A DNA stretch of 64,000 nt from Reticulitermes lucifugus (Eukaryota; Arthropoda; Insecta; Blattodea; Rhinotermitidae). The notes below the pieces were generated by a model. The model made no database searches. It saw only the letters and a list, made by a program, of their open reading frames with translations, and was not told the DNA's origin. Numbering within the stretch: position 1 is the first letter of the stretch; each line of letters opens with the position of its first letter. The stretch covers positions 1 to 64,000 of the forward strand of contig JAKCWW010001764.1 in the NCBI GenBank assembly GCA_026260175.1, in the 5' to 3' direction. Positions 1 through 11,310 of this stretch are shown here, one piece after another. A program made the translations under genes and the position numbers.

Positions 1-314
1 ACAAATTACCGGGGCCCGGCGGTCCGAAAGGGGGCCCGACTATGTTGCGTATGTTTTTGTCTTTCTCGGTAGTATCATTATCTGTCGATCGTACAAATCA
101 ACCCTTTCAGACCAAGCCCAAGTCACTCTGCAATTGATTCGGGCTTTCCGATTTCGTGTAAAGATTTTTAGCCGGTCCGCCCTTGCTGGGGGCCCGAAAA
201 ATTTTTTTCACCAGGACCCGAACCCTCTGTCGTCGGCCCTGTGTATATGGAGGAAAGAAGTTATAGCTCCAGTCATTCCTAACCTCGGCACTAAATGCGG
301 TTGAGTAGTAGGCC
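1..314. other. No gene; GC-rich edge, possible MITE end
   Basis: Runs of GGGGCCC and an inverted GGGCCC pattern, with AGCCGGTCCGCCCTTG (171-186) resembling a hAT-MITE terminus on the other strand. Too little is visible to define an element. Confidence 0.3.
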
Positions 315-445
315 TCACAGACTCAGGCCACTTTACCCCAGGGAAAGCTCCCCGTTACCCATTGCATAGGAGACTAGGTGGGCCCCAGAGCAGGTCTGGA
401 CATTTTGGAGAAGAGAAAAACACTTGTCTCTGCCGAGATAAAGTA
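315..445 (-). mobile_element. SINE family A, partial copy
   Basis: GGCCACTTTACCCCAGGG, CCCCGTTACCCATTGC and CTTGTCTCTGCC parallel the body of the copy at 41036-41230. The tRNA-like head is missing. Confidence 0.5.
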
Positions 446-759
446 TTATTGGCACGCCATAAGATGTCATCAGAGCTGGAGAGGCGGGACGGGAGGAACT
501 TTATGCTACGATGTAATCCGAAAACATCAGTCCACTTAACTGCACTATAGAGGAAGGAAATCAGACAAATTATGTACGCGAGACAAAAAGTGTATTCAAT
601 AACAGTCAATGTCATTCGCATGTTTACTCTACTGTCCCGCCGTCTCGTGGCGTGCCCGTAACAAATGTAAACATTACATTCAATTCAAACAATGCTAGCA
701 CTCGGACTAATCGGATGCTCGAGGAGCAGTATAATGCTGACACAGACTACAATACACCA

Positions 760-1640
760 AGCCCTTTATTGAACATTATCATACTGTACATTCAGACATA
801 TGCGTTTCGGCTGTGCTAAGTCGTCGTCAGGCTCATCATAATATTACATGAAAGTATTGCCGAAATTAACACTATTAAAATGAACCTTAAAATTATTTTG
901 TCGTGACTAGGTAAAGCTGAAACTGTATAAATTTGCCTTACTGGATCCAGTGGTTGTCTTGCTATACTCTCTTTGATTTCATTATTTTTACTGATAACAA
1001 TTCGTAATTAGATAGCTAGAAATTTTCGATTAATTTTATATAAAACTATCGCATTATTGAGTATATAGCAGTTTTTATAACTTGTTTTCCACTTAGTTAT
1101 AAGATCATTCTAAGACAACATATGTTCGTGTTTTACGTTAATAATGGTGTATATGAACTTTTACAAGCATGGCTTTATCGCTATATATTTGCACTAAAAC
1201 TTTCGCCGCTGTAATTTATACTTGAAGCTCAATCAACCACATTTACCAACAAATGCATACAGTAGGATCACAAACTGTACATAAGTTTTAAATAATTCCT
1301 ACATGTCTCGGTGCCGAGGCGCCATCCTCAGGGTGTCGATGCTGAAACATGTAGGAGCTATTTAAAACTTACGTACAGTGTAATCCTATTGTGTGCATTT
1401 GTTGGTGAATGTGATCGATTTTACGAATAATGCGTAATGAATAATATCAAATTATACTTTAACCGTTTAATAACCACTGCATCCAGTAAGGCGAACATAT
1501 GATTGTAAATTCACCATTATTGAATACCTAATTACAACAAAATAATTTTAAAGTTAATTTCAATATTGTTAATAGTGGCAGAATTTTCATATCATATTTG
1601 TACGACGACACTGATGAATAAAAGGCTTAAGTTTGTGTTA
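760..1640. repeat. Large imperfect fold-back, centre near 1330
   Basis: Paired landmarks: TTAAAATTATTTTGT at 892-906 against its complement near 1537-1551; GCCTTACTGGATCCAGTGG near 936 against CCACTGCATCCAGTAAGGC near 1476; and CCAACAAATGCAT...CCTACATGT against ACATGTAGG...TGCATTTGTTGG around 1245-1410. Arms are about 400 bp with many differences. Noncoding. Confidence 0.7.
793..835 (-). ncRNA. Degraded hammerhead-like motif at the edge of a fold-back
   Basis: Minus strand: CTGACGA, C, a helix with one mismatch (GACT/AGCC), GAAAC-GCATAT-GTC. I cannot see a good helix I. Confidence 0.3.
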
Positions 1641-2744
1641 TATATCTGTGTAAACGATATGAAGCCACAAGGAATTTTAAAGTACAAAAGCATTATGATA
1701 TGTGGGATTTGAGGTTTTCATGACAGTAAAGATTCATATGTTCCTCTTCAGGACTATGATACCGTGTAGCCTGTAGGTGTGTACCAACGATTTGCGGAAC
1801 ATGCTGCCTTCACTTTCAGTTTGCTAGACCACATAACACGTTACAGTGCTGAACCCGGAATCTGGGACGAGAAATTAACCATCATGAATAGTGCAGTCAC
1901 TGAATTTGTGGAACTGGTTAACCTGTGCAAGGGTTCCAACAGGTACAAGGCTAACAACAGTTCAAATTAAACGCCGTTGGTGGGACCTGAAGCCCATTAT
2001 CGCGTGGAAGGTCGCGCCATTCCATTCAGCTAGAGGCCGCCGAGGAAGTGGTCGTGGCCTGATTAACATTTGCTCTACCAGTCTGAGTAGAGCTACCAAA
2101 CAGTAAGTCAAGATATTTGGCTCTCAGGACGAGTGCTCGTCTCATCTTAAGGCCTCTTATCTCTACAGGACGATACAATGCCCCCGAACAGGATTTGAAT
2201 CCATGCTCCCAGTGTTCGACCGGTATAAGGCAGTATAGGCCTTAGACAGAGCAACCATTTTGATGGGCCTATAATGACCCAAATAGACACAGCTCAGCTA
2301 TAACATTATGATCTTCTTGGATGTGAGGCCGTAGAATGAGGCACACAGTGTATTTGTCTGTGTTAGCAACGTAAATGCTGTTCATTTTCAGGACAAGCAT
2401 CGGGTGATCGTGAAGTCCCGGATTTTGGAAGGAACAACCAACCAAACAAACAAACGACTACTACGAACCTCCATACCCCCTCCCAATCACCAGCCCTCCC
2501 ACATTCATGAACACCCACAACCTCTGCGAAAGAACCTGCGGAACCTTTGGATAGGACGGTGAATGGACCAGGGCTGACGGTGATTGGGAACCCAGCCTAC
2601 ACCGTCTCATTCAGGTTTTGGTGGACAGAATAAGACAAAAGGGAGGACGGTGTAGAATATGTTCTCTGAACACATCTGCTAATCCCACCGAAATGCCCCA
2701 AAGACGGAGGCAGCAGGTTGCTCCGAAATGCAAGTTTCTACCAT
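1641..2744. other. No gene recognised
   Basis: Short open frames here do not look like conserved protein. The stretch 2160-2270, with an ACAGGATTTGAATCC (B-box-like) segment, may be an old SINE. Confidence 0.5.
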
Positions 2745-2776
2745 GTTACACGGCGTCACATCCCAGAATACAGCAT
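2745..2776. mobile_element. Single end of a CTTCTGGGATG-family element
   Basis: TACACGGCGTCACATCCC matches the family right end almost perfectly. No left partner was found nearby. Confidence 0.5.
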
Positions 2777-2999
2777 TCTCACGGTTATCCTTTTCAAGAA
2801 GCAGCACGTCCTCGAGGTGTATCACTGTCACATGTAAGACCTGCCATCAATTACTCGTACGTTAGCAGCCTCCTCAAATATGCTAAAATTCTGCAACTTG
2901 TTTCTGTTGCATTAAAGCAACGTTTCTCTCAACCTATGGGTCGCGAAACAATTATTTGCAAGAAGATTTTATATCTTCGTTTCTTCCCCCCCCCCTCCA

Positions 3000-3233
3000 T
3001 GGCACAACAGCCCCTAGTGGGCCAGGGCCTCATTGTCGAGGCTTCACGATCAAACTCAGACACACCACACTCTGTAGGACTCCTCTGGACGAGTGATCAG
3101 TCCGTCGCAGAGGCCTCTACCTAACACACAACACTCACAAGAGGTAGACATCCACGCCTCCGGCGGGTTTCGAAACCACAATCCCAGCAAGCGAGCGGCC
3201 GCAGACCCACGCCTAAGACCGCGGGGCCACTGG
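3000..3233 (-). mobile_element. SINE family C (tRNA-like head)
   Basis: Minus strand: CCGCGGTCTTAGGCGTGGGT, then a B-box-like GTGGTTTCGAAACCCGCC, then a body ending in a GGCCCACTAGGGGCTGTTG segment. It is GC-rich compared with its surroundings. Only one copy is visible in the window. Confidence 0.55.
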
Positions 3234-3869
3234 TATCGGCCTTCATTTCATTAGATCATTAAAATGTCACATTCGTTACATCGAGCCATGTTTTTCTTTT
3301 ACACCTATCTTTATTTCTGATTCTAGGAGTCGCAAGACAAAGCCATTTGCTTAATCTGGGTCGCGGCTCAAAAAGGCTGAGAAACACTGAGTTAAATTGA
3401 ATGGAGATTTCATCAAGACAAGCCAGAGCAAGGGCCGGACGGCTTCCCGAAATATGTCGTAATGTTATTGTTGCTGAACGACATGCGATCCTATTTATTG
3501 CTGTGCAGGCATGAAGGCTCCGACTTGTACAGCAGTATCACTTCATAGACTTGCAACACAAAACAACGAAACCTTGTCACCGAGATCTCTAGAAACTCCT
3601 TGGCCACAGCTAATTGCAGCAAGTCTGACGTCACACGGTCCGTTGACTCATGCCGACAGGAATTCCCTCTTAAATGTGCAGCGAGCGCTTCTGCGACGCG
3701 AAAACCGTTGTCTCTCTTCACGTAAATTTCTGAACCAATGACCTGCACGCGTTTCTTGTTTTCTCCACGCATGCTACATGTCCATCTTAAAATACTGTCA
3801 CCACTACAGAAGAAAGTAATAGGTCTACACGATATGAGGTTCCCATGGTTGTGAAGCTTTACATGTCGG

Positions 3870-4445
3870 TCTTATAAAATGTGACGCCGTGTAGCTTGGT
3901 CGAGGAATAGCACCGCTTCTAAAAACACTGTCCTGTGGAGGCAGCATACTCCGGAACGTTGGTACAACTCTCACAAAGAACACGACTTGAAGTCCCAAAA
4001 GACCTCAATCGTAACAAACACGTATGTACACATGTAGTATGACATAAAGTCCTCCTCCTGGCATGACGCTGTACTCCGTCAGGACAACACACTTTCCGCT
4101 GAAGAATGTTAGGAGCGTTTCCCAGGGAAAAAACAATATAAGAAAACATGGTGGTAAACCTCCACTCTTCACCTTCATGGATAGATGTAGGTGAGAGTGC
4201 AGCAGCTGACGTGTCAAGAGGGGCCGTCCCCTTCTCGTCCTCCCGCAAGGCAATATAACAGCATCCGCGAGCGGAGAGAAATCATTTGTGAAGCAGGTGA
4301 TTGGTGGGTGAGTAGACCATAGTTAGAATCAGCTGATTTCTTACTTTAATAGAACATAAGTTACTCATTAGGTACAACGTTCTCACGACGGTAACTTTCT
4401 TCTGGAATGTACCAAACTACACGGCGTCACATCTCAGACGATACT
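3870..4445. mobile_element. Possible longer CTTCTGGGATG-family element
   Basis: AATGTGACGCCGTGTAGC at the left and CTACACGGCGTCACATCTC at 4419-4445 form an inverted pair about 575 bp apart. The inside shows no coding pattern. The two ends may belong to separate insertions. Confidence 0.4.
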
Positions 4446-4861
4446 AATCTGAGTTACGTGTGTTTGAAAAAAAAAAAGCGGTGTAAACATATCTGGACCT
4501 AAGGACAAAGAAGTTGAGTGAGAAATTGAGAATATTATATAGCGGGGCACGTGTTAGTTGTGTTGGTGAAGAGGATACGATAGGCTGGACACCGGGAGGC
4601 GTTTAGAAGTTTGGTACGGAAACTTTCGGACGATGACATTAACACGAATGTTAGAGGATAAAGTTGTGCAGCAGTGTTAGCAGTCGTAAACTTTCGGTTC
4701 CACTAGCAGATATTTGGGGCACGACACTGAAGAGTGACGGTTCTGAAATCTCTAGCCAAGAAGTATGATAAACCCGATTCGTTCTAAATTTGACTTAAGA
4801 AAGAAATCCTTCCTTTCCTTGTACAATTTCTTGGTTAACAGTAATTCTGAAAATTACTCTC

Positions 4862-5020
4862 TTCTGGGATATGACGCTGCGTATGCTGGTAGGTACGTAC
4901 CAACGTTTGTAAAGTAACCTACTGATTCCATCCTCTACCCTGAAGATGGAAACAGCAGGTGCCTCTGAAAAGTCGGTGCATATTTGCCACAATACACGGC
5001 GTCCGATCCCGGACCCAGTA
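4862..5020. mobile_element. CTTCTGGGATG-family element
   Basis: Left end CTGGGATATGACGCTGCG, right end ACACGGCGTCCGATCCC. The interior contains CTGAAGA, a stem and GAAAAGTCGGT, the hammerhead-like motif in plus orientation. No coding capacity. Confidence 0.65.
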
Positions 5021-7629
5021 ATCTTCATAGTCACCACCATCAAAACCTCCAGTCTTACCTGTACTTGATTAAACCCAGCTCTCAGTAATTAACTATATAC
5101 GGGGGTTTCATATGACAACGGCGCGAACATGCTTGCAAAACCGAGAAGTGCTAGAATACTTCAGCGCTATCGCTGGGCTTAACGCAGCGTCATATACTGA
5201 AATCCCTGTAGCATCAAATGGTTGGGTGACAGCGAATTGTGGATTGGAAAGCATGTGAACGGGAGCTGTCGTGTTCTAAGGTAAGCTGTAGATGCTTCGA
5301 AAAAGTTACAAAATGTATGCTGGGCTTAACAATTCTGGCGCGTTCACAAAATTGCAAAAAGCGACTATTAGCTTTGCCATGTCTGTCCGTTCGTCCGTCT
5401 GTCTGTCCGCATGAAACAACTCGGCTTCCACTGGACGAATTTTCATGAAACTTGATATTTGATGATCTGTCAAAAATCTCTGAGAAAATTCAAGGTTGAT
5501 TAAAATCTGACAAAAATAACGGGTGCGTTACATGAAGACCTATGTAAAGTTATGATATTTCGCTGAATTCTTCTTAGAATGAGAAATGTTTCAGACAAAA
5601 GATGTAGAGAAAGTAAACACACATTTTATGTCCACTAAATTTTTTCCGAAAATCGTGCCGTTTATGAGACAATGCAGAAAATATGGTACAGCCAGATAGA
5701 CCACAACGGCACAGAAAAGATGCGATTTTCGTGCCGAATAACTCAGGTGCACTCCCACAATTTTTCCTTGGGGAGGCGGGGCGCTGACCCTGAGGCTATA
5801 CATAATTTACGTTTGATTTTAAAAATTGCGTTATGAAAACCATGTCGTATGTATAACTGTAACATACCATTGTTGGCAACTGCATTTATATACATACAAA
5901 TATCACTACACCTTTCATGGCTCACTCAATTTAAATCACAAGGTCTAATCTTCTCGGTTTATTTTATTTCATCTAAGATATCCTAAGTTTTTATTCTATT
6001 TTGAAACATTCTAATGTACTAGTCATCAGCCGATTTTAGTGGATGATTTTGGCCGAATAAATTTAGATTTGGGGGGAGGGAGGTTGCAGCCCGGCAGCCC
6101 CCCCCCCTTGGCGCACCAATGATATAACTAAGGCAGGGATACAGACATACGCTCATAATTTCTAAACATTTAGTATTATTCATTCTGTGCATTGTGCTTG
6201 CAATAATTTATACACACCAACATATGCACACAATAAAATTATAAGTTATCCATAAACATTAAAGCTCCTACATGTTTCAGCGATAAATCGCCATCCTCAG
6301 GGAGATGTCAATACAGAGGAATATATAATATTCATAAAATTTAAATGTACCTGTTAAAATATATAACAGAAGCTACAAATATAATAATATGGATATTATG
6401 CTGTACGATTTCGACATATTCTTCGTTAAAATTAATTGATATGCCCTTGTTTACAATGTGTGTAGTTATATGTATACAAACATCTAATATCGACGTTTTC
6501 GATCCATAAGGATCAACTCCTGTAAATGTGGTTAAAATTTAAAATCATGACAAAAATATGTTAAAATGTCACGAGATATATAACTCTCAATATTATGTAC
6601 ACACTGTGCCGCACTTAGAAATTTACAAGAATTATTGTTAGGTAATCTGAAAGCCAAACAGACCGGCGGCTCAAGGCGAGCTTCACGCTTTCATGACATT
6701 GCGTAATATGCCCCGAGGGAAAAACGTGTTGCGTCATCACAACATTGTTACTGTCGTCGGCATTATTGTATCCTACGGATGATGCTTGTTAGTCCCCGGA
6801 GCGCCACATCCTGGTACAACGTTTTCACATCTCCAGCGGGCAAAGGAAATACTTGGGACCCCCAGAAGCACCTGTCCCACACCAATTAATGAAGGAAATC
6901 CGATTTCCTCTAAATTTCGCGTCTCAGATGAGAAATGTTAAACGTCACCAACCAAGGTTCAAAGAACTCGCGTCTCGGCGCAAACTCGATAGACGTACAC
7001 AACGTAATGTAGTTTCCCGTCCAGACTAAAATACTAGGGTTTCCCACCCACAGCTCATGAGACTGGTACTTCCCAGAAACATAAGCGCGACTTGTCTTTT
7101 GTTTGACCATTGCTCGGTAACAGAATGAGGTCAAGCAACCGAAGTGTAGGTGGAACCTTGGCAATTAGCAGCTCTCAACACTGTACCAACTGCAGACGTC
7201 ACTGGATGCCAAATGAGATGAGTGGCAAGCCTCCAAAAATAAATTTAACGGAAAAAGTAGAGTGTGACAGAGTCCTTTCGTGCTGCAGGCTTAAATGGCT
7301 GTACTGTACCTGCATTGATCAAACGATAGCTGGCACAGCAAAACTAAACTGTTAGGAGAAATTTGCCCCACTGCCACTTTGTCCACATCCCATATGGACT
7401 ACCCTGCTACTGAATCCCGGCATTCACGATGAGAAGTGGGAGACTAACTGTCCGAGCTATTTTACAGCCGAAATACTTCGAATTCCAACATCATAGTACT
7501 ATTTTCACAACACCTAGTGGGCCAGATATGGGATATGTAGAAAGTATGTATACTAATATGGCAGGAACAGGGGCACAAGCAACAAGGCTGCATGCACCAT
7601 ATGTACCCAGGAATGTGATTCTCTTTCAG
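5021..7629. other. No coding gene; upstream region of ebony
   Basis: Holds the hammerhead-like motif at 6264-6304 and a pyrimidine run of GTCC/GTCTGTCC units (5388-5412), but no exon I could support. The ebony promoter and 5'UTR exon may lie here or further upstream. A 5'UTR splice acceptor ends at 7629. Confidence 0.5.
6264..6304 (-). ncRNA. Hammerhead-like ribozyme motif
   Basis: Minus strand: CTCC, then CTGAGGA, T, GGCGA-TTTA-TCGCT (helix II), GAAAC-AT-GTA, and GGAG pairing with the first CTCC. All core bases are present. The flank to 6170 resembles the arm of the fold-back at 760-1640. Confidence 0.5.
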
Positions 7630-7643
7630 GTCTATCAGTCGTC

Positions 7644-10600
7644 ATGGGCTCCATTCCCACACTATCTATTCTACATGGAGATGTACACCCTCTTAAGGGC
7701 ATACCCCTGCTCTTACACCGCCTCCTGGAGCAAACGGTTAGCCTGAAGAGTCAGCACAATGCTTTGACCTTCCAGGGCAGCACCCTCAGCTTTGAAACCC
7801 TGGATGCTACTGCAAGCAGAATCGCCAGGGCACTGTTGTGTCACGTTCACAGTGTGGGTGCACAAGCCAATCTAGATGGAGATTTCTTAGTGGCGGTATG
7901 CATGGAGCCAAGTGACCAGCTTGTGATTACATTACTAGCTGTGTGGAAAATTGGGGCGGCCTACCTTCCACTTGATCCTAGTTTTCCTCCTGCCAGGGTA
8001 AACCACATCCTGAGTGAGGCACAGCCAATTGTTGTGATAGCCGAAAAGGGTAAGATCTGCTCACCATTGTTATCTACTCCTGCCCCCAGTTGAGTTGACA
8101 AGTGGTTTTCCTTTATCTTCATATCATATTGTTTTAGATGATGCAGAAATATATGGCACATTTCAAAACATTGTCCTGTATGAGGAGCTATTCCAGCAGG
8201 CTGCCAACCTGTCACCAGAACCAGTGCCAGACAGTGAGACACTGACTGGTGGAAACGCATCACTTGCCCTAGTGCTTTACACTTCTGGAAGTACAGGCAT
8301 ACCTAAAGGTAACTCTTTATTTCTGAGCCTTTGTGACAGTCAAAAGCCATCAGGTTTAGGAACAAAACATGCAAAGTGCAATAGAACTGCGCATGTCACT
8401 ATGGAGTGAAATTAAATAAAGCTGACTGGCACACTGACTGACTGTTAGGCTTTTGAAAATTAGGGCAACAGGGACATGAGCAAGGACTGGGTACAACCTA
8501 TTATCCAAATAAAAAATGCAAAATCTGTAGAACTAATAACTCTGTTCCTTCCTGAAATGTCCAAGATATGCATAAGGTACATTTTATCCATCAGTAGTGA
8601 GGTAGGATGGCCTACACAATTTCTGTACCACAGTTTATCTAGGAATCTGAAGGACAGGAATCCACAATGAACTACACAAAATTACAAAGGGCATTTTTCA
8701 CAAATTAAGAAGCTTATTTAAAATGGCAATAACAAGAAGGGAAGTATGCTGAATTTCACCAAATTTGGTGGAGGGTTTATGGGCTATATGGAAAAACCCA
8801 TTTATGGCCTTATGTAAAACAGGCATTATTATGGATAAATGTGGCTGAAAATCAAGATGGCCTGAGAAATTTCACTCAATGTCTCCAGTGATTAATTTAA
8901 AAAAATCCATCCAACATTTTGGAAGTTGACACTAGGTTGCAGATGGACAGACAGACAGACATGTCCACCATATAGCATTTTTTAGTGTGCAAGGAATGCA
9001 TAGCGAAAATGTATTCCTTGATTTTCGAACCCACTCATATCCCAGTTACACCTATGTTACAAACCCAACATGTATACACACACACATATTCTGGAAGTGT
9101 ATGATGTTTTATAATTGGTTATGCTCTCATCTTCAGGTATTTTATCATTCCTTGTGGTTGATTTTTGTATCCTGTGTCCCAAGTGCCATGAGGAATTGAA
9201 TAACTTTGTCCTCCACAGGAGTGAGACTACCACACCAAGTCGTGCTCAACAGACTGTGCTGGCAGTGGCGTGCATTCCCATACGGCCCACAGGAGCATGT
9301 TTGTGTGTTCAAGACTGCACTCACATTTGTGGACTCAGTGGCAGAACTGTGGGGGCCCCTGCTGCAGGGGCGTAATGTCCTTGTAGTGCCCCGTGATGTC
9401 ACCAAAGATCCTGAGCAGCTCCTGCATGTGCTTGAGGAACAAAAGGTGGGGACCAATTTGCATGAACAGACCAGCTGTAGCTAGGAAATAAGCTCTCGTG
9501 TTTCATATTGGTATCATGTTGCAGGTGCAACGACTGGTGCTTGTGCCATCACTGCTGCGCTCTTTGTTGCTAGTGCTGGGATTTGAAGCACGTAACAAGG
9601 GGCTCCTGAGCCATCTCAAGACATGGGTCTGTAGTGGGGAGCCACTTCATGCTCAGCTTGCCCGTGATTTCTTTGCTCACTTCAACTCGGGTGAGCATGT
9701 GCTGTGCAACTTCTATGGAAGCACGGAGGTAATGGGTGATGTCACATACCATGTGGTGCGATCTGCTTCTGAGGTCAAGGACAGTGACAAGGTGCCCATA
9801 GGTCAGTGCCACCACTAATATTTGTTTCATATACTGCATTTGTGCAGTGAACTCATAGACCTTGGCTTGTGCTTGCAGGTTGCCCTCTTGATAACACTGC
9901 CATCTACCTGCTAGACGAGAATCATCACCCTGTGGTGTCAGGTGAAGTGGGTGAACTGTACGTGTCTGGCCTGAACATCACCCAGGGTTATGTGAGAGGT
10001 CGTGACCCCAAATGCTTCTTGCCAAACCCACTGACTGTGGATCCGGGTAAGTGGTATAACAGTAACATGCTACTGCATCAGAACACATGCTAGTTACACG
10101 GCACACACAACAATTAAAGGATTTTGAAATTTCATATTTAGAATCCTATCTGAACCTCTTCAACAGACTGTAATAAATTTACATGCAAACTTTAAACATT
10201 TTAGTAACAGTTCACTATTGTATGGTATGGTTCTGCTATGCATGCTATATGTTGCATTATCTCATTCATAACTGAATGAGTAATAATCACTAGATGAAAT
10301 TTTAATATGTACAGTAAAACCCCATTTTAATGTTCCCGCGTTTAGTGAAATCCCGGATTTACTGATGATTTTTTCATGTCCCAACAATAGCTCCATATGA
10401 ACAAACAAACCTCCATTTAATGAAAACCTCGATTTAGTGAAATATATTCTAATCCCCCAGCAATTCATTAAATAGGGGTTTTACTGTAATTTTCTTAGTA
10501 GAACTGCATTGTTAAATATTCTGCTTGTTTCAATTGCAGACCACTCATGTCTTTATCGCACAGGAGACTTTGCCCGCCTTGTGAAAGGCACACTTATGTA

Positions 10601-11269
10601 TGAAGGGCGCACTGACTCTCAGGTGAAGGTCAGGGGGCATAGGGTTGATCTGTCAGAGGTCGAGCGTGCTGTGGCAGCAGTGCCTGGCATTGACAAGAGT
10701 GTTGTGTTGTGCTACAAACCAGGACAGATTGAGCAGGTAACAAACCACATAAGGTGTAGTACTCAAGAGTGCTGTGGAACATACAGACACTGAGTCATGC
10801 CCTTGTTGCAGGCACTGTTGGCTTATGTGACAAAACAGCCTGATGCCTGCCTGGAGTCACATCAAGTGGAGACTGTGCTTCAAAGGAGCCTCGCCAGCTA
10901 CATGCAGCCACAGGTGACCTTACTGTGTATTTAATAACACTTTCTTAACTGAACAGACCACATAGCAGCAAGATTACTTTGAATGACCACTAATCTCTTG
11001 GGTCCTCAATCATGATGCCAAGAGTTCCATCACTCATCCTGAATATACGGCTATAATAAGCTGAGTCCAAAATCAGAAAATGGATATCCCTTAAGGTTAC
11101 AGTCTTATGGGATGTAACACCATGTACGTTGGTATATGTAATGTAACAGTGCTGTGAGAATCTGTAATTTGAGATGTTCTTTTGACCCACCAGGTCACAG
11201 ATGACCTAAGATAGGTAAACAAAACTACCTCACAGGTGGGAATACCCACGTGTCAGTATAAAAAACAAT

Positions 11270-11310
<41 letters not shown>

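Noticed and set aside
2618-3124. 168-codon open frame on the + strand
   Set aside because: It spans a fold-back element end and a tRNA-like SINE body; composition and content are those of repeats, with no conserved protein motif.
5388-5412. GTCC/GTCTGTCC run as a regulatory element
   Set aside because: It looks like a degenerate simple repeat; a GACAGACAGACAG run near 8947-8960 suggests a common dispersed repeat rather than a site of action.
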